From contig DF236992.1 in assembly GCA_000708835.1 (NCBI GenBank), positions 232,916-296,915 on the forward strand: 64,000 nt of DNA. The letters run 5' to 3'. Origin of the DNA: Klebsormidium nitens. Taxonomy: Eukaryota > Streptophyta > Klebsormidiophyceae > Klebsormidiales > Klebsormidiaceae. A program made the position numbers and the translations under genes. Each line of letters begins with the position of its first letter. Within the stretch, counting starts at the first letter, position 1. Below are positions 10,975 through 23,500 of this stretch, in pieces. The notes under the pieces are model-generated. The model searched no databases and was not told the origin of the DNA. It saw nothing but the letters and a program-made list of their open reading frames with translations.

Positions 10975-13282
10975 GCACTAAAGAAGTTCGCAGCAGACAC
11001 TTGCTCAGAAGTGTGGTTCCAGGGAGGAACAGTGGTAGGTACTTTTGCACATCAAGAGCCTCTATGGTGGGCGGCTAATGCAGATCAAGCGGCCCATTTT
11101 TACCCTGCTAGAAAAACCAGAGAAGCTTGGTGCTTGGTGGTGCTTCTCAAAGAAGAGCCGGTTGGTGCTTTGGAGGCATTTGCAGCACCTTCTGATGTAT
11201 TCCATGCTAGGTACAAGGTTAGTCAAAAACAAGGCTTGCCAGTGCCGTGGCAGCTCCTTATCTGTCGCCCTGCTGACCTTCCATGTTTGCCCAGTAGATT
11301 GCGACGTCTTTTGAGCCAAGGGCCAATACAGCAGAGCAAAATGCAGCTCTGATGCAGACACATCAACTTTCAACGAGTCAGAGCTTGACGAATTCGAAAT
11401 CAAAATAGATGTGGATTCGTTCTGTGCTCATGTCTGCAAGTGTGACCGCTTGGTATGAATCCCGTTCAGCAGATTCAAACCTGATAAGGATAAGATACCT
11501 AAATTACTCCTGCTTGCTGTTCAGGGAGTTGCCAGTCACCTGATGAAAGCAAGTTGTCAGAGTCCCAACTGCGTGCTCTTTCTCTTCACGTGATGGATTG
11601 CATCAGTGAACTACCTACGGTAGTGCACGTCTTGTACCTAGGTACGTAGGTGCACGATGAGGTATCCCTGCCTGGCTGCCAGTGGTTTGCATGCTGATTG
11701 CAAGTTTAACTTGAAGAAGGAAGGACAAGCATCGTTCATGACGCTGGACTTATGATTCGCCGAGCCGTTGGAGGCCCTGGCCATGCAGGGCCTCCAACAA
11801 GTTGCCCCGATACCGGGTATGATACCCAGTAGGTACGCCGCAGGGCTTGGTAGGAACCGAGGTACGGTACTCGGGAGTCGGTCCCTCGAGTCTTGGTTCA
11901 CCGCACCTGGCCAACAGTACCGTGTACTCCGGGGACGACCGATTTCATGGTCTCGGACTCTGCCGCGTGTTTAGCTGGTACTTGCCGACTCCCCGGCTCT
12001 ACCTCCCGACTTCCTCCGAACTTCCCGCACTTGCGGCGGCTGGCCTGTTGGCATGCAACATTAGGTAGCATACCTAAAAAAGTATTGGCCCTTGAAAGTT
12101 GGGGGAGGACTTGCAAGACCGGGGATTGGCGGAGCAAGTACCGGGTTCACATGCACCGTTCGGGTTTGTCCCTATTCCGCAGACATTGCTTTGGCCGGGC
12201 CAATGATTCAAGAATTCGTCCGTACATCCGATGCATTGAACCGGGCAATACAGTGATTTCTCTAAGTGGCACCGCCGACCGGCCTGGATCCCCCGTGGCA
12301 GAGCTAGAAAATCTCCGTATCTCTCATCAGGTCTGCTATTGGGCGATTGGTGCTACAACGAGCAGTTGCACGACAACTGTCCGTATGTGAACACGCCAAG
12401 CAGGCTACACGAGGCACCTGACACAGGTACCGGTATGTCAACTGCACCATCACATGACCGGAGTCAGTGCCGTCGAACAGTTGCACTGGGCATGATGTCA
12501 TGTTGGAGCATAGGATGAAAATTCATTTGGAATAGGATCTGCCCGGGGACGGCTAGATTGCAAGTGGTTAGGCTCACGGGTCACCTGTAAATTGGGGTAC
12601 GGTACGCACATTGGAGCGCTTCCTCACATTTGGTTGAATTTGGGTTAGGACTTTGCACCGGGCACTTACCTTTAAAGATTGTACAACTTACACTTCTACT
12701 ACGGTAGGACGTACCTATTTTGTTGAACTGCACGGTTGTAATACTTACCCAATGTCAGGGTCAACCGTCACAGGGTGGTCTCCCGGGAGCTTCACGTGTT
12801 GCTGACGTGAACCTCGGGCCGGTGGAACTCGGCGTGCTCAAACTGTGGGAACGAAGAGAGTGCGCCGTAAACTGTAACACGGCATATGTACCGGTACATA
12901 GCCTCGGCGGCTTGGTACTAGTACGACCGGGGAGGCATGCGGCATGCCGATCAATGAAGCGGCGGCATGATTGATCCTTGCAACCCGGCTGGGTAGGTGC
13001 TCCGTACCGTCATTCTGAGTCTGCATTGTGCAATGCAGTGCAACCGGTTTGGGTACCTATACCTATGTGCAGGATGCGCATGGCTGCCGCTGGCTGGCAG
13101 CCGCTCAGCTCTTACAGCTCTAACACAAGCAACTAGAAAGTGACAAGATATTCTGATGCCAGTGAATGGCGTAGGTAAGTCGCGCATCAGGCTTATCCAG
13201 TATTCCGGCTTAATTCACTTCGCACAACGCGCCTTCAATTAGTCGCCTTCTTCCAATTGCGTGTGCAGTAGCCGCCGGCAGC
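10975..13282. other. Intergenic spacer between divergent genes
   Basis: This separates the starts of the K+ channel (-) and the secreted two-domain protein (+), so it should hold both promoters. No conserved coding exon was seen on either strand. Open frames such as 11893-12390 (+) have the composition of the surrounding GTAC-rich repeats and match nothing I recognise. The right two thirds are covered by the GTAC-rich segment listed separately. Confidence 0.55.
11600..13070. repeat. GTAC-rich segment with many short palindromes
   Basis: GTAC recurs about twenty times by eye count in roughly 1.45 kb, where chance would give about six. Many sit inside perfect palindromes: GTACCTAGGTAC at 11634-11645, TATGTACCGGTACATA at 12885-12900, GTACTAGTAC near 12916, and doublets such as GGTACGGTAC near 11863 and 12597. 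No long unit repeats head to tail. Its nature (ancient repeat, clustered binding sites, or mutational bias) is unknown. Confidence 0.6.
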
Positions 13283-16276
13283 ATGGCGCGGATGCTTGTG
13301 TTGACTGCGTGCCTCTTTTTCGTACTGTCAGCTGCCAGCTGCGGTGCTTCCCGCAAGCTCCAGGAAGAGCCGCTCAATGGAGGCCTCCCGATTGATGTCA
13401 GGGCGGCTGTAGGGGAAACTTGGGCTGTCGCGAAGTCCGCCGTTGCATCGGGTGACCACGAGCTCTTTTCCTCCCTCTTTGCCCCAGAGGCCAGGCTGAA
13501 TGTTCCAAACAACCACCCCATCACTGGAGCTGTGGGCAAGGCCTGGGATAAGCTCCTGTCCTTCTTCTTCAAGGGCACCTCCCCTGTAAGTTGTTGATTT
13601 CATGAAGCATTTTCCTGCATACACTTGGTGAACATACACAAGTCTGGCAAATACAGTGGTGGACCCTTCTGATGATTTGTACCTTCAGCCGCTTGTCTCT
13701 GCTCTGTTGTGAATTGTAATTGCCTCAGCTGGGTTCGTACTCTCATAGCAGCAATGTGTTATAAGGCGCCTTGTTGTAATCACATCTGGCATCTAATTGT
13801 AACATGTTGCTGTGCAGTTCTCAGGAAACATCACGACAAGCGACGCCATCTACCTGAAGAACAAGCACGCCGCCAATGGAAAGGAGTACTTTGTGCTTAC
13901 ACGCAATGCGTACAACTTGACAGAAGATGATGCGAATGTGAGCAGGCTAACCGGCTTGTTTGCGAGGGGTCCTTTTGACAGTACGAGGCCCAATGGTAGC
14001 AAACATTTGGCATCATATGAAACGTGCTTCCATGTTCAGCTGCAGGCAGAGATGCTGTAGATGGATCAAGGCAATCCCTACGGAGAAACAGACTCCTCAA
14101 TGAAGCCAAGAAGCATCTTCTGAATGGGCACTGTTGGTTGTTTACCTGGGAAGATCGTATGCATGCAGCAACACCTGCTTCCATTCAGTTCCACTTTCCA
14201 AACTGCAGGTGCTTGGAGACACTGGCGCCTCCATTGCCCTATTCCAGTGGCTGCCTTTGCCTGTTTCTCCAGCACAGCAGATTGTAGCTGCCCTCGGGCT
14301 CACTGATCCTCCCAAGCTCGGGCAGCTGAAATTTAGGTATTTTCTGCTTTTCTTAGGCCAATGCTTTCATTGATGTGTCCATTGGTTGCTGAAGATTATA
14401 TGGATCCTTATCCTAACCCTAGCTGTCCCTTCGGACGTACTGTCTGACATGCAAGGCATTCCCATGGCTCATTGCAGATTACCAATGATAGCACGTGTTT
14501 ATAATCCACCAATCCGTTTGTGAGCAAAAGAATGCACCTTCTCAATGTGCATCACACCTGCTAGAATAGCCTCGTCCAACTTCCGCGTATCTCCTCTGCA
14601 GGTGGTTTGCATCCAACAGTGACCAGGATGAGGAGGGCTCTGCCTACGCTAGCCTGGACAATGTGTTTGATGCTGAGGATGAGGACGATCTGCCTGAGGC
14701 TGAGGTCGACGCCATGTTTGGTGCGCTTGGAGACCCCCCCCTCTCCGTGCGCCTCGCTCGGACTGTTAATGCCACATGGAACCGCTTCCATCAGTCCATC
14801 CTGGCCAAGGACATCCACGGAGTGGAGAGGACTTTCTCAGATGATGTTCACCTGTACCCACCCTTTGCCAGCTCCATCTCTGGCCTTGGCGAGAAGCTGG
14901 AGGCGGCCCTTGAGAAGCTCTTTGGAGGGGGCTCGAGCGTGAGTCTCTCTCTTGATTCCAGTTGCTTGTCCTTTCAAAAAGTAGCACAAGTGCATTCTGC
15001 TCCTGCTTCAGTTAAAATTCTGCTCCTGCTTCAGTCGTACTCATGTGTTAAATCAAGGTCATACCTTTATAATGCAACCAATTGAGTTTGAGACCCCCGC
15101 TCTGATAAACTTGGTGCTTGAAGCAGGCAGAAAATTCTTGCAATCTACTATCAGAGGGGTGTTGCCTGATACTTCCTGATAGGCGCCTGGGTCCATTTGA
15201 ACATTGCCTTTTGTCAAGCTGGAGCCCCACATACCATTTGCCAACCACTTGCTGTAGCCTATTGGTATATTCTCTCAGTAATCTCTACCTTTTTAAGCTG
15301 TTGACTGGTTGCCTTGGCCTCCATAATGCGATACACGCTCAGAGGATCTGCATTTGATGACCTCCAGAATTGCATGTGACATCACTGCCACCCTTCTTAG
15401 AGAAAATGTACGAGTAAGCATGTGCCATCCCATCTACACTGGACCAATGACCTTGCACAAGTGGTCAGAGTCCAGCTTGAGGAGCGATCATGGCTTTAAA
15501 GGTAACTAGTTCCAAGTTGGAACCCCTATTTCATCTGCAGCTGACCCCGCCCACCCGCAATTTCAACGAGCTCCTGCTGTTGAAGGGGAAGGTCAAGAGG
15601 AAGACCCACGGCGTCAAGACCAAGATCAAGCACTTTGTGCTTGAGGAGAGCGACTATGAGCACCCCTCTGACGACAGTGCCAATGGCTGGTTTACTAGCA
15701 AGGTACGATCATCACCTGACATGGAAGGATGGATTGGTCAAGGGGAATTGAGCACTTGCATCAAGCTCAGGATTTGAGATTATAAAGGATGGAGCTGAAA
15801 TGGGTGCGAGACAACAATCGGTTTTCCGCTTCGCTCCAGTGCTGGATGCTCAAAGCATTGCAAGGCGCAGCATGCTGCGGCAGCCGTCCTCTGGCAACAG
15901 AAGCTCCTTCATATCGATGGATCCCCAAAAGAATCTCCGCTGGCTGGCTAAGGTGGAGTGCTTCCATCTGACGTCGCCTTCTGTTCCTCTGCAGGGCAAG
16001 CAGATGTGCCTCTGGGAGCTGCAGAAGCCCAAGGTCGCCCCCGCTTTTGTTGCAGAGGAAGTGGACGACTACCTGGGCGGGTCCGTTCTCAAGAAGCTGG
16101 ACCTGAAGCTCGGCTGGGCCATGTGGAACGGCAACCACGCGTCCAAGCACTCCCCCAGCCCCGCCCCCGCCCCTTCTGAGGAGCCGACTGAAGCCCCTGC
16201 TCCTAGGCCTACTGAGGCCCCCGCCCCCAAGGACGCTCCCCAGAATGAGGTTGATGCTGAGCTGGCGATTGCATAA
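13283..16276 (+). CDS. Secreted protein with two homologous halves, NTF2/SnoaL-like by pattern
   Basis: I do not recognise a named family. Exons 13283-13585, 13818-13937, 14209-14336, 14602-14938, 15541-15702 and 15995-16276 give 443 residues. Residues 1 to about 22 form a signal peptide (MARMLVLTACLFFVLSAASC). The protein then repeats itself. Unit A (about 38-187) starts VGETWAVAKSAVASGDHELF and unit B (about 230-397) starts VNATWNRFHQSILAKDIHGV. Both continue with an acidic-aromatic stretch, a Gly-Lys helix ending in a phenylalanine and glycine, a lysine-rich strand, and a final LKF/LKL-W strand. Introns fall at matching places with phase 0 in both units, so the gene arose by internal duplication. 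Helix-then-sheet spacing resembles the NTF2/SnoaL fold, but this is only a pattern guess. The C-terminus is a Pro/Ala/Glu-rich tail (about 400-443), and NIT, NLT and NAT N-glycosylation sequons are present. An extracellular or cell-wall location is inferred. Confidence 0.8.
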
Positions 16277-17505
16277 GTGGCACTCCGCACGAGCTGTGGT
16301 GCTGCTCAGAATGCTACTGAGTAGGATAGTCCGCATGCTCGGAATGCTACTAAGTAAGTAGTCCGCAGGATGTGGAGAGTCGGACAGGAAGTGCTGCAGG
16401 ATTCAGGAAGCAGCCGTAGAGTAAGTGCAAGCGATGAGAGCATCCCTGTTGCAGGGCTACACCGTAAGTTCTCGTCGATCAGTCATGTGGACGATCACAA
16501 CCTGTCACCGGCTTTGTTTCTGCAGTCTGTGCAAGTTGGTACCGTCAGTTTGTATTGTTGTAGGCACGTCTTTTACTTCTTTATCCTGCTTCACTTAGTC
16601 TTCGAAGGTGTTCGGACTTGCGAATCGATGAATATTCGATCGACCTTTCGGTGCCAGGCCTGCCATGAATCCAATGGGAAAGCATGTTACTAATTGTCCC
16701 GTGTAGAGCTAGAGGCAGCTCAGTGATACACTTTGCGCCAGCAGACCATCAGATTATGTTACACAGATTACCTAGCTCAGCAGCTTTTCTGCGACAATCG
16801 AGTCGGTTATAGCGTACAAAATTTCTCTTTAAAGAAAAGCACTGCAATGGTCGCACGCATGGCTATTCTAAGCCTATGACTGCCCGTCGTACACCTGTAA
16901 TTGTCGATCTATTTGATGTCGTTGAGGTACTGCTGTTGCCCTGAGTCGCTGTACATGTGCTTTGAGCGCTGCAATCATGTAATAGCTGAAATAACTCGGA
17001 GTAGTTTTAATTCAAGCATGCAGTATCTATCATATACACTGGCTCATGCAGCATTGAACAGGGTCATTTGCCAGAAACGCTGGCAGAAAGCTTTTAAGAG
17101 CATTCTTGCAAAATGTTGCATGCATGCTGCATTTCGTGATCAAATGATACATTAAACGTAGCCCAAGGGCTGATTCAATTATCCAAGCTGATGACATGAA
17201 TCGCGCAATTGGCCGGACCAGAATGATGCTCATTGGCTGCAAGAGTATCACATGATCGGCAGCATGCGGCGCAGACTTCTGCATGCACCGCGCTATCTTC
17301 GTGACCTCCGTAAGCACTCAGGCTTCGTATGTGTAAAAAGGAGCGGAACGCTGTGTAGGTACCTTACGGGCAAGTCAATATCATTTACAAGCGAGCAATT
17401 TCAGGTGACAGCCGTTCATCGGACTGATAGTCAGATCGGATCACCGAACCTGAATTCAAGACTCGGCTAACCGAAGCTCGGTCAACATCAATGTCATCCC
17501 GCAAC
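16277..17505. other. Intergenic spacer between convergent genes
   Basis: This spacer lies between the stop codons of the secreted protein (16274-16276) and the aldo-keto reductase (17506-17508). I see no conserved exon, RNA gene or repeat. It is AT-richer sequence that probably contains both 3' UTRs. Confidence 0.55.
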
Positions 17506-20500
17506 TCAGAACAAGGTGGGGTCCCGGTACCGCTTGTAGACCTCAGCTATGTCGTCATGAACCTCCTGCAGCAAGCATGAAAGAACGTGTTGAATATCTA
17601 CGGCAGCCACGCCAGGCCCTACTGAAGAATGGACACTCCCCAAACTAGATATTCACTACGTCAACTCTGGACTTGCCTTGAAGAAACTGCCGCTTGATAG
17701 CGGTCGTCGTTGAGAGTTCATTCACTCTGCGCACGGGCATGTCGGATTCGTTTCGGCGCACTTACGGCAAATATACTTTGAAGAGAATGAGGTTCGGTCC
17801 ATAACTACGGTTTCGCCTGAGTTAAGAGTAAACGATGGCAAAGAAAAGAGAGCGAGAAAGCCAGGAACAAGGCCAACCGAAACAGACTCTGTCCGGTCGC
17901 GTTCTTGGGTTCTCGACTTCACCACTTTGGTTATGCCCGAACGTGTGTAGCATTCAATTTATAAAATGGCAAACAAGATCACGAAGACACCGACGACTCT
18001 CGAAGCGAAAGGAGCGAAAGAACGAAGGCACATGGTAAACGACGACTGGAAGCGACAAAGAGATGGATGTCAGCAGCCCTCGCGCACCTGCGGCAATGGC
18101 CGCGGAAGCGTCCAGGCGGAGAGGTTCTCCTTCAACTGGGCCATGCTGGTCGCCCCAATGATTGCGCTGGTCACATGGCTCTGGTCACGTGCCCAGGCCA
18201 GCGCCAGCTGCGTCGAGGTGTACCCGTGCTTCGCGGCGACGTCAGCATAGGCCCGGATGGCTTCCTGGAAACGAAGAAAAATCTTTAGGATTTCCCAGCC
18301 TTGTGCGAGCGGAATGCGGGAGTTAAAAAGGGTCCCGGGCTTGCTGAGGGCGCATTGAAGAGCCCGCGGTTCTCGAAAAGAAGGAGGAGGCGTAGAGGTG
18401 CCGAGTTTCCTGATGGTAAGTAGGACAGCGCCGTGACTCTTCGAAGTGGAACGCAGGATGTGTACGGTTTCGTGGCTACCCTCTGTTTTGGCTACAATAG
18501 CACCGGGACAGCGATCGCTATGGGGTCTTCATAGTGCGGTAAGCGCCTACTTGAGTATTGAGAAGCAACTCACTCAGAGGCCTATTAAGAGCAGCAACCG
18601 TCACCACTCACCTTGCAAAGCCGCGTATTCCGGACAGCAGATTCTCATTATGAGCTTCGTCGGGCCTGGTTTGGCTTGTAAGGGTTTCCGAAAGAGGTCT
18701 GGATCTCACCGATACTACTTGGTAGATAACCGGTTCTGGTACTCAACCACGACCATCGGAAGCCGCGTGCATGAACGTTCCAGTCATTGAGGTCAGCAGT
18801 CGTCGTCCCCGCGATGCTGCTTATGCAGGTCAGTAGTAACTTTACGGTTTGCTTTTGGCTCGGGTCTTCGAGAACGGTTGGATTCGTACCGTTGCTAGTT
18901 GGTTGATGTACCGGTTCTGGTACCCGGGGAAGACCTTGAAGCGCCCCTTCTTGGCGGCGTCGCTGGAAGGCTCCAGATATTTGCCGCTGAGCGCGCCCCC
19001 CGTCAGCGGGGAGTACGCGAGCAGGCCCACGTTCACGTCCGGCGCCGTGCACGTCTCGACCAGATCCGCTGCGGAAAAAGGCGGAAATGTTTAGCGGAGG
19101 ATATGCAAACAGGCCCACGCGTTTTGGCAGTCACTCAGGGGCCACTTTTCAGCACAGACTCTTTGAAAGAAACGGATGCTAAACAATCGGTCACCCAGGA
19201 ATGTCTAGCGAGTACAGTTGAGTGCCCACCTTCGAACTTGCTCCGCACAAGGAGGGAGTAATTATTTTGTATGCTGACGATGCGGGGCAACCCGTGCTGC
19301 TCGGCCGCGTGGATGAACTTGAGGACGCCGTACGAGGTCTCGTTGGACACGCCCACGTATCGCACCTGGGGGAAAGCCACGTCTCAGGTGTGTCTCCTTC
19401 AGATGCGTTTAAGCAAAAGTAGCGGCAAGGAGGGAGACGGCAGCACTTTCTTGCAGCAGATCCATAAACCAATCCGTTTCCGAATGAAGCGAGGCGGAGT
19501 GCGCTCTATCAGCATATTACGGTCCAAGGTATGGGCAGCCGGGAAGTAGAGCGAGGAAAGAGCGAAACATAAAGGATTAGTCGCGCAGTTCTGGTGAATG
19601 GAGTCGATTTCTATTCCTGTCAGGACTCGGTGCCTGCAGTTCAATGAGCACCCAGCTCTCATCTGTAGACCTAAGAGTGGTATCCATTAGTCACACGACT
19701 TCTAACGGTCAGAGGCACCTCTTGTGAACTGCACCCGGCATTTGAGGCTATGGGCCTGGTTACAAAGGCGGTTACCTTCTCCCGGGTGCTCACCTTGCCT
19801 TCCTTGATCACCTCGTCCAACGCCCGCAGCTGCTCCTCGAACGATACGGCTGCTCGTCGCTTGCTCGGGTCAAACTGGTCCTCTCCAAACAGTGCAACGT
19901 AGCGATCGGGCCTGGCAGGCAAGCGGGCGGGATTGCTGTCGAAGTGGACCGATAAGGAGCCCCATCGGCAGAGAAAGAGAGCCAGTCTGACCACGCAGGC
20001 TTTTAAAGGTGTCAGTGACAGGATGTTGTCATCTGAGCCAAAAGTCTAAACAAACAAAAAGTACTTCCGAGTCCCTACGTCGATTCAAAGGATGGGCCAA
20101 CTTTCCTCGGGAGCCGTGCGGCAGAAGAAAGGGAGAGTGTCGAGTGAACCAGAATCAATACGCCTGCACACTGCTGCGGTATCCTTGATCACGCAGGTTG
20201 CATCTCCTCGTATGCTTCCCAGACAGTATCTGTTCTCACTTCCTCCCTACAGCGTCTTGGCATTCTTGCACTTCTGACGTTGACGTCAACACAATAGAGG
20301 GGCTGACAGAACTCGACAGGTCGATTGGCTTGATGTCCTTCGACGTCAACACAATAGAGGGGCTGACAGAAATCGACACGTCGATTGGCTTGATGAGAGA
20401 CTCCTCCATGCGATAAATTGCGAGCGGCGCAAACCAACCCAAGAGACGAATCGAAAGTACAAGAGACAGGAGGCCATAAGAACCAGGCAGAGTCAGAGCG

Positions 20501-23500
20501 CAACCTCGACCAGGTTCTTGCATTAGGAGATTTGTGTGAACGCTCGATGAGAACCTCTGCTGAATGGAAGTCCGTATATACCTCGCCGCTCGCTCTCGTT
20601 TGTCTCACCGTACCGTAAATGGGGCACCACTCAGCCGAGCACCAGACAAGTAATGAGAAGGTACCATAACGAAGGAAAGACATGGCAGAATAAACCGCAA
20701 GCGGCAGCAGGAACACAAAGAGGGACAAACGAAAGCGAAGATAAGTGGCACACGCATCTTAGCAAATCTGACGCCGATTCTGGTCACCAACGCTCACTAC
20801 ATTAAGTGTGACCGACAGCGACAGAACGAAAAAGGCAAAGGGACGCGGCTGTCGCGCGACGCACAGCGAACCTGCTGCAGGTCGTAGTGGTTCGTGTCTA
20901 GGCGGCGCAGCCGAATATAAAGCGGTTTAGAGAAACGGAATAAGGGATCAGAGAGAAACAACCGAAAAAAGGGAAATGACAGCGACGGAACGAGAAAGTC
21001 ACGAGTGTGCTGCAACGCCCCAGTGGATCTGCAGAAGGTCTAAGTACTCCATGCCCAAGCAGAAAGATCACGCACAAACAACAGAAATAGGCACAAAGAG
21101 AGACAGAAACGAAGGCACAAACATTGCATTCACAAAACGAGGAACTCAGAGTGTTCTGCCACGCACCAGTGAATTTGCAGCAAGTCAATGTGGTCGGTGC
21201 CCAGGCGGCGCAGGCTCTTCTCCACGCTCTCCTTGACGTTCTTGCGGTCCACCGCCGGGACCTCCCCGCCGTCTCGGAGCCAGTTGATGCGGTCGCTGCG
21301 GCCGGCGACCTTGGTCGCTACAATTACCTGTTAGAAGGGGACGGGGTTACGAACAACCGTTGAGGAGCGGTCAAACAAAGGGTCAAGGTTGTGGATTCAC
21401 GCAGGTACGGAAACGGGCGCTCGACTGACGTTTTAGTAGTCGATTGGCGTCTTCGTTTGGAGACGGAAGTTGGTTTAAGAACGGGTTGGAGGCTCGGTTT
21501 GCAGACTGGTCGGAACTTTTGTCGAAGGCATTGTAAGGAAATAGTTGATCCAGAGTCGAGCTGAGTTGATAATTCCGAACCGGAGGTGAGTAGATTCGAC
21601 AAGAGAGGTGGAAGATCAGTCCAGAATTTGTTGGAGGGCTCGACCAGACTATCTATCCATGCCCGCAATCGTCCGAAAAGGAGCATCGGCGAGTTGCTTC
21701 CCGAGGATCATCAGCAAACAAAGGAAAACGGAAGGATGCTTTGAACGGTCTCCCCTGCAGATCGGAATACCTAATGCTCGTAGGCCATATGCTCACGTCA
21801 AGTATGACAAATCTGATCCAGACTCTTATTTGAAGGAAGGGGCAAAAACGTAAGTACACTCCACAATGTATAACCCCGAGCTCAAAGACTATTCGGACTC
21901 GGCTAGATCCACTTATAGACAGGTCGATCAAAACTACAATCAACAATAATTGGCTGGATAAACCTTCTGAATATCCAGATTCCCACCTTGTCTCTAGGCT
22001 GCGACTTGAGCCAGGTTGATATGTATCTGTCTGTGCTCCCCTGGGTGTCTGGACCGGGAGGAACTGGGTACTGTAAGAAGAAGGTCGTTGATTGGTCGCA
22101 CTTGTCAAACAGAATGTCAATGGGATGCTCAAAAATGCAGTATCAGCCAATGTTAGAATGAGGAAAGTTTCGTGGCCAGTTCCCGTCCCCTAGCTGCTGC
22201 AATATCACTGGATGGATAACAGGAGAAAAAGCAAGAGCCTTAAGGTTACTGTAAGGCATATGTTGACAGCTTCGAGGACTCTAGTGGTGACAGTGTCAGA
22301 GTACTAGAGTTTCCATTACAGTCCCAGGCGGACACCCCATTAACGAATCAATCTCAAGATGCCACTGACTATTCTCAGTGCCTTAACATGAAGTCAGTGC
22401 TCTTATCGATTTCATACCAGCACGCATTTCTCCACAGTTTTATGACACAACCGTTCTCACCAGACCTGCTAGCCCCTTTGTCAAAGGTTTTGAAAGGTGG
22501 TCTGTCAATGGCACTTAGTTCAGAAACTGGTCAATTTGGACTACCAAACAGACCACTTGATGAACCTGAGGGCCAGGAACTCTTCACTAAGAATACAGCA
22601 GACTGTCAGAGAATTGCAGGTAGATCTTGCACAGACAGGCTCCACTGCAGTAGATGCCAACGAGACCTAGCCTAGAAAACCTTCAGCAAAGAGAAGTGTG
22701 TTGAATGTGCTTTTACTTGATGAAACTTGAGCTGACACAGTGCATTCCTGGAGAAAGAGAGAGAAATCTTACCATCTCTGCACTGTCAAAGATGTTGATC
22801 CCCTGGTCAAATGCATATGACAGCTGCTCGTGTGCTTCCTTCTCCGTGTTCTGGTTGCCCCACGTCATCTGCACCGGCTTTCAGTCAAGGCGAAATAGCA
22901 AATTGCTGCCAATATAGACTGCACCACCGATGCATCATGGAAAACACTCTGCTCCCCATACCCGGTCTGATACATCCAGAGTCACCGGACGTCTGATATG
23001 GTGGTATAGCAGTGGCTGCAGACAAAACTGATCAAAGCGACCAAGTCACCACTACAAAGAGATCTATGCAGAGCGCCACGTGTGGCTGCCAGCCTCCACA
23101 AGCGCTGCCCAACGGAGTGTCAAGCGGAGACAAGCGCTCGACCAACTCCGGGACTGACACCGCATGCAGAGTCTACCCAAGGAAACTGAGTGATGCTGTG
23201 AGGATACAGTCCCAAGCGTGATCTCGCTGATCATCAGGTCCGACTCCCCCAGCTTGTTGTACTTGAGCGCCTGCTTCACCCCCACTTGTTCCGCCACCCT
23301 GGCCCTCGGTGTGGCCCTTTGCGGACCACTCCTGGTTGCAGCATTCTGTTGAAGACTGAGACGCCGCTGGCTTTTCAAAAGATCGTTGTGCAGGAAATTT
23401 GAAGAGGGAGCTGATGATGCGCTGTGGTATCGCCAGGGTGCAATGCTGCCAACGGCGTTCACTGACGCGGTGCATGCTTTTGGGGCTTGACAGCTGCTCT

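Noticed and set aside
11893-12390. 165-codon open frame on the plus strand
   Set aside because: It is in the GTAC-rich palindromic segment; amino acid content reflects the repeat words and no homology is apparent.
20198-20416. Open frame encoding a repeated DVNTIEGLTE peptide
   Set aside because: It is explained by the 60-base tandem repeat, whose length is a multiple of three, inside a well-supported intron.
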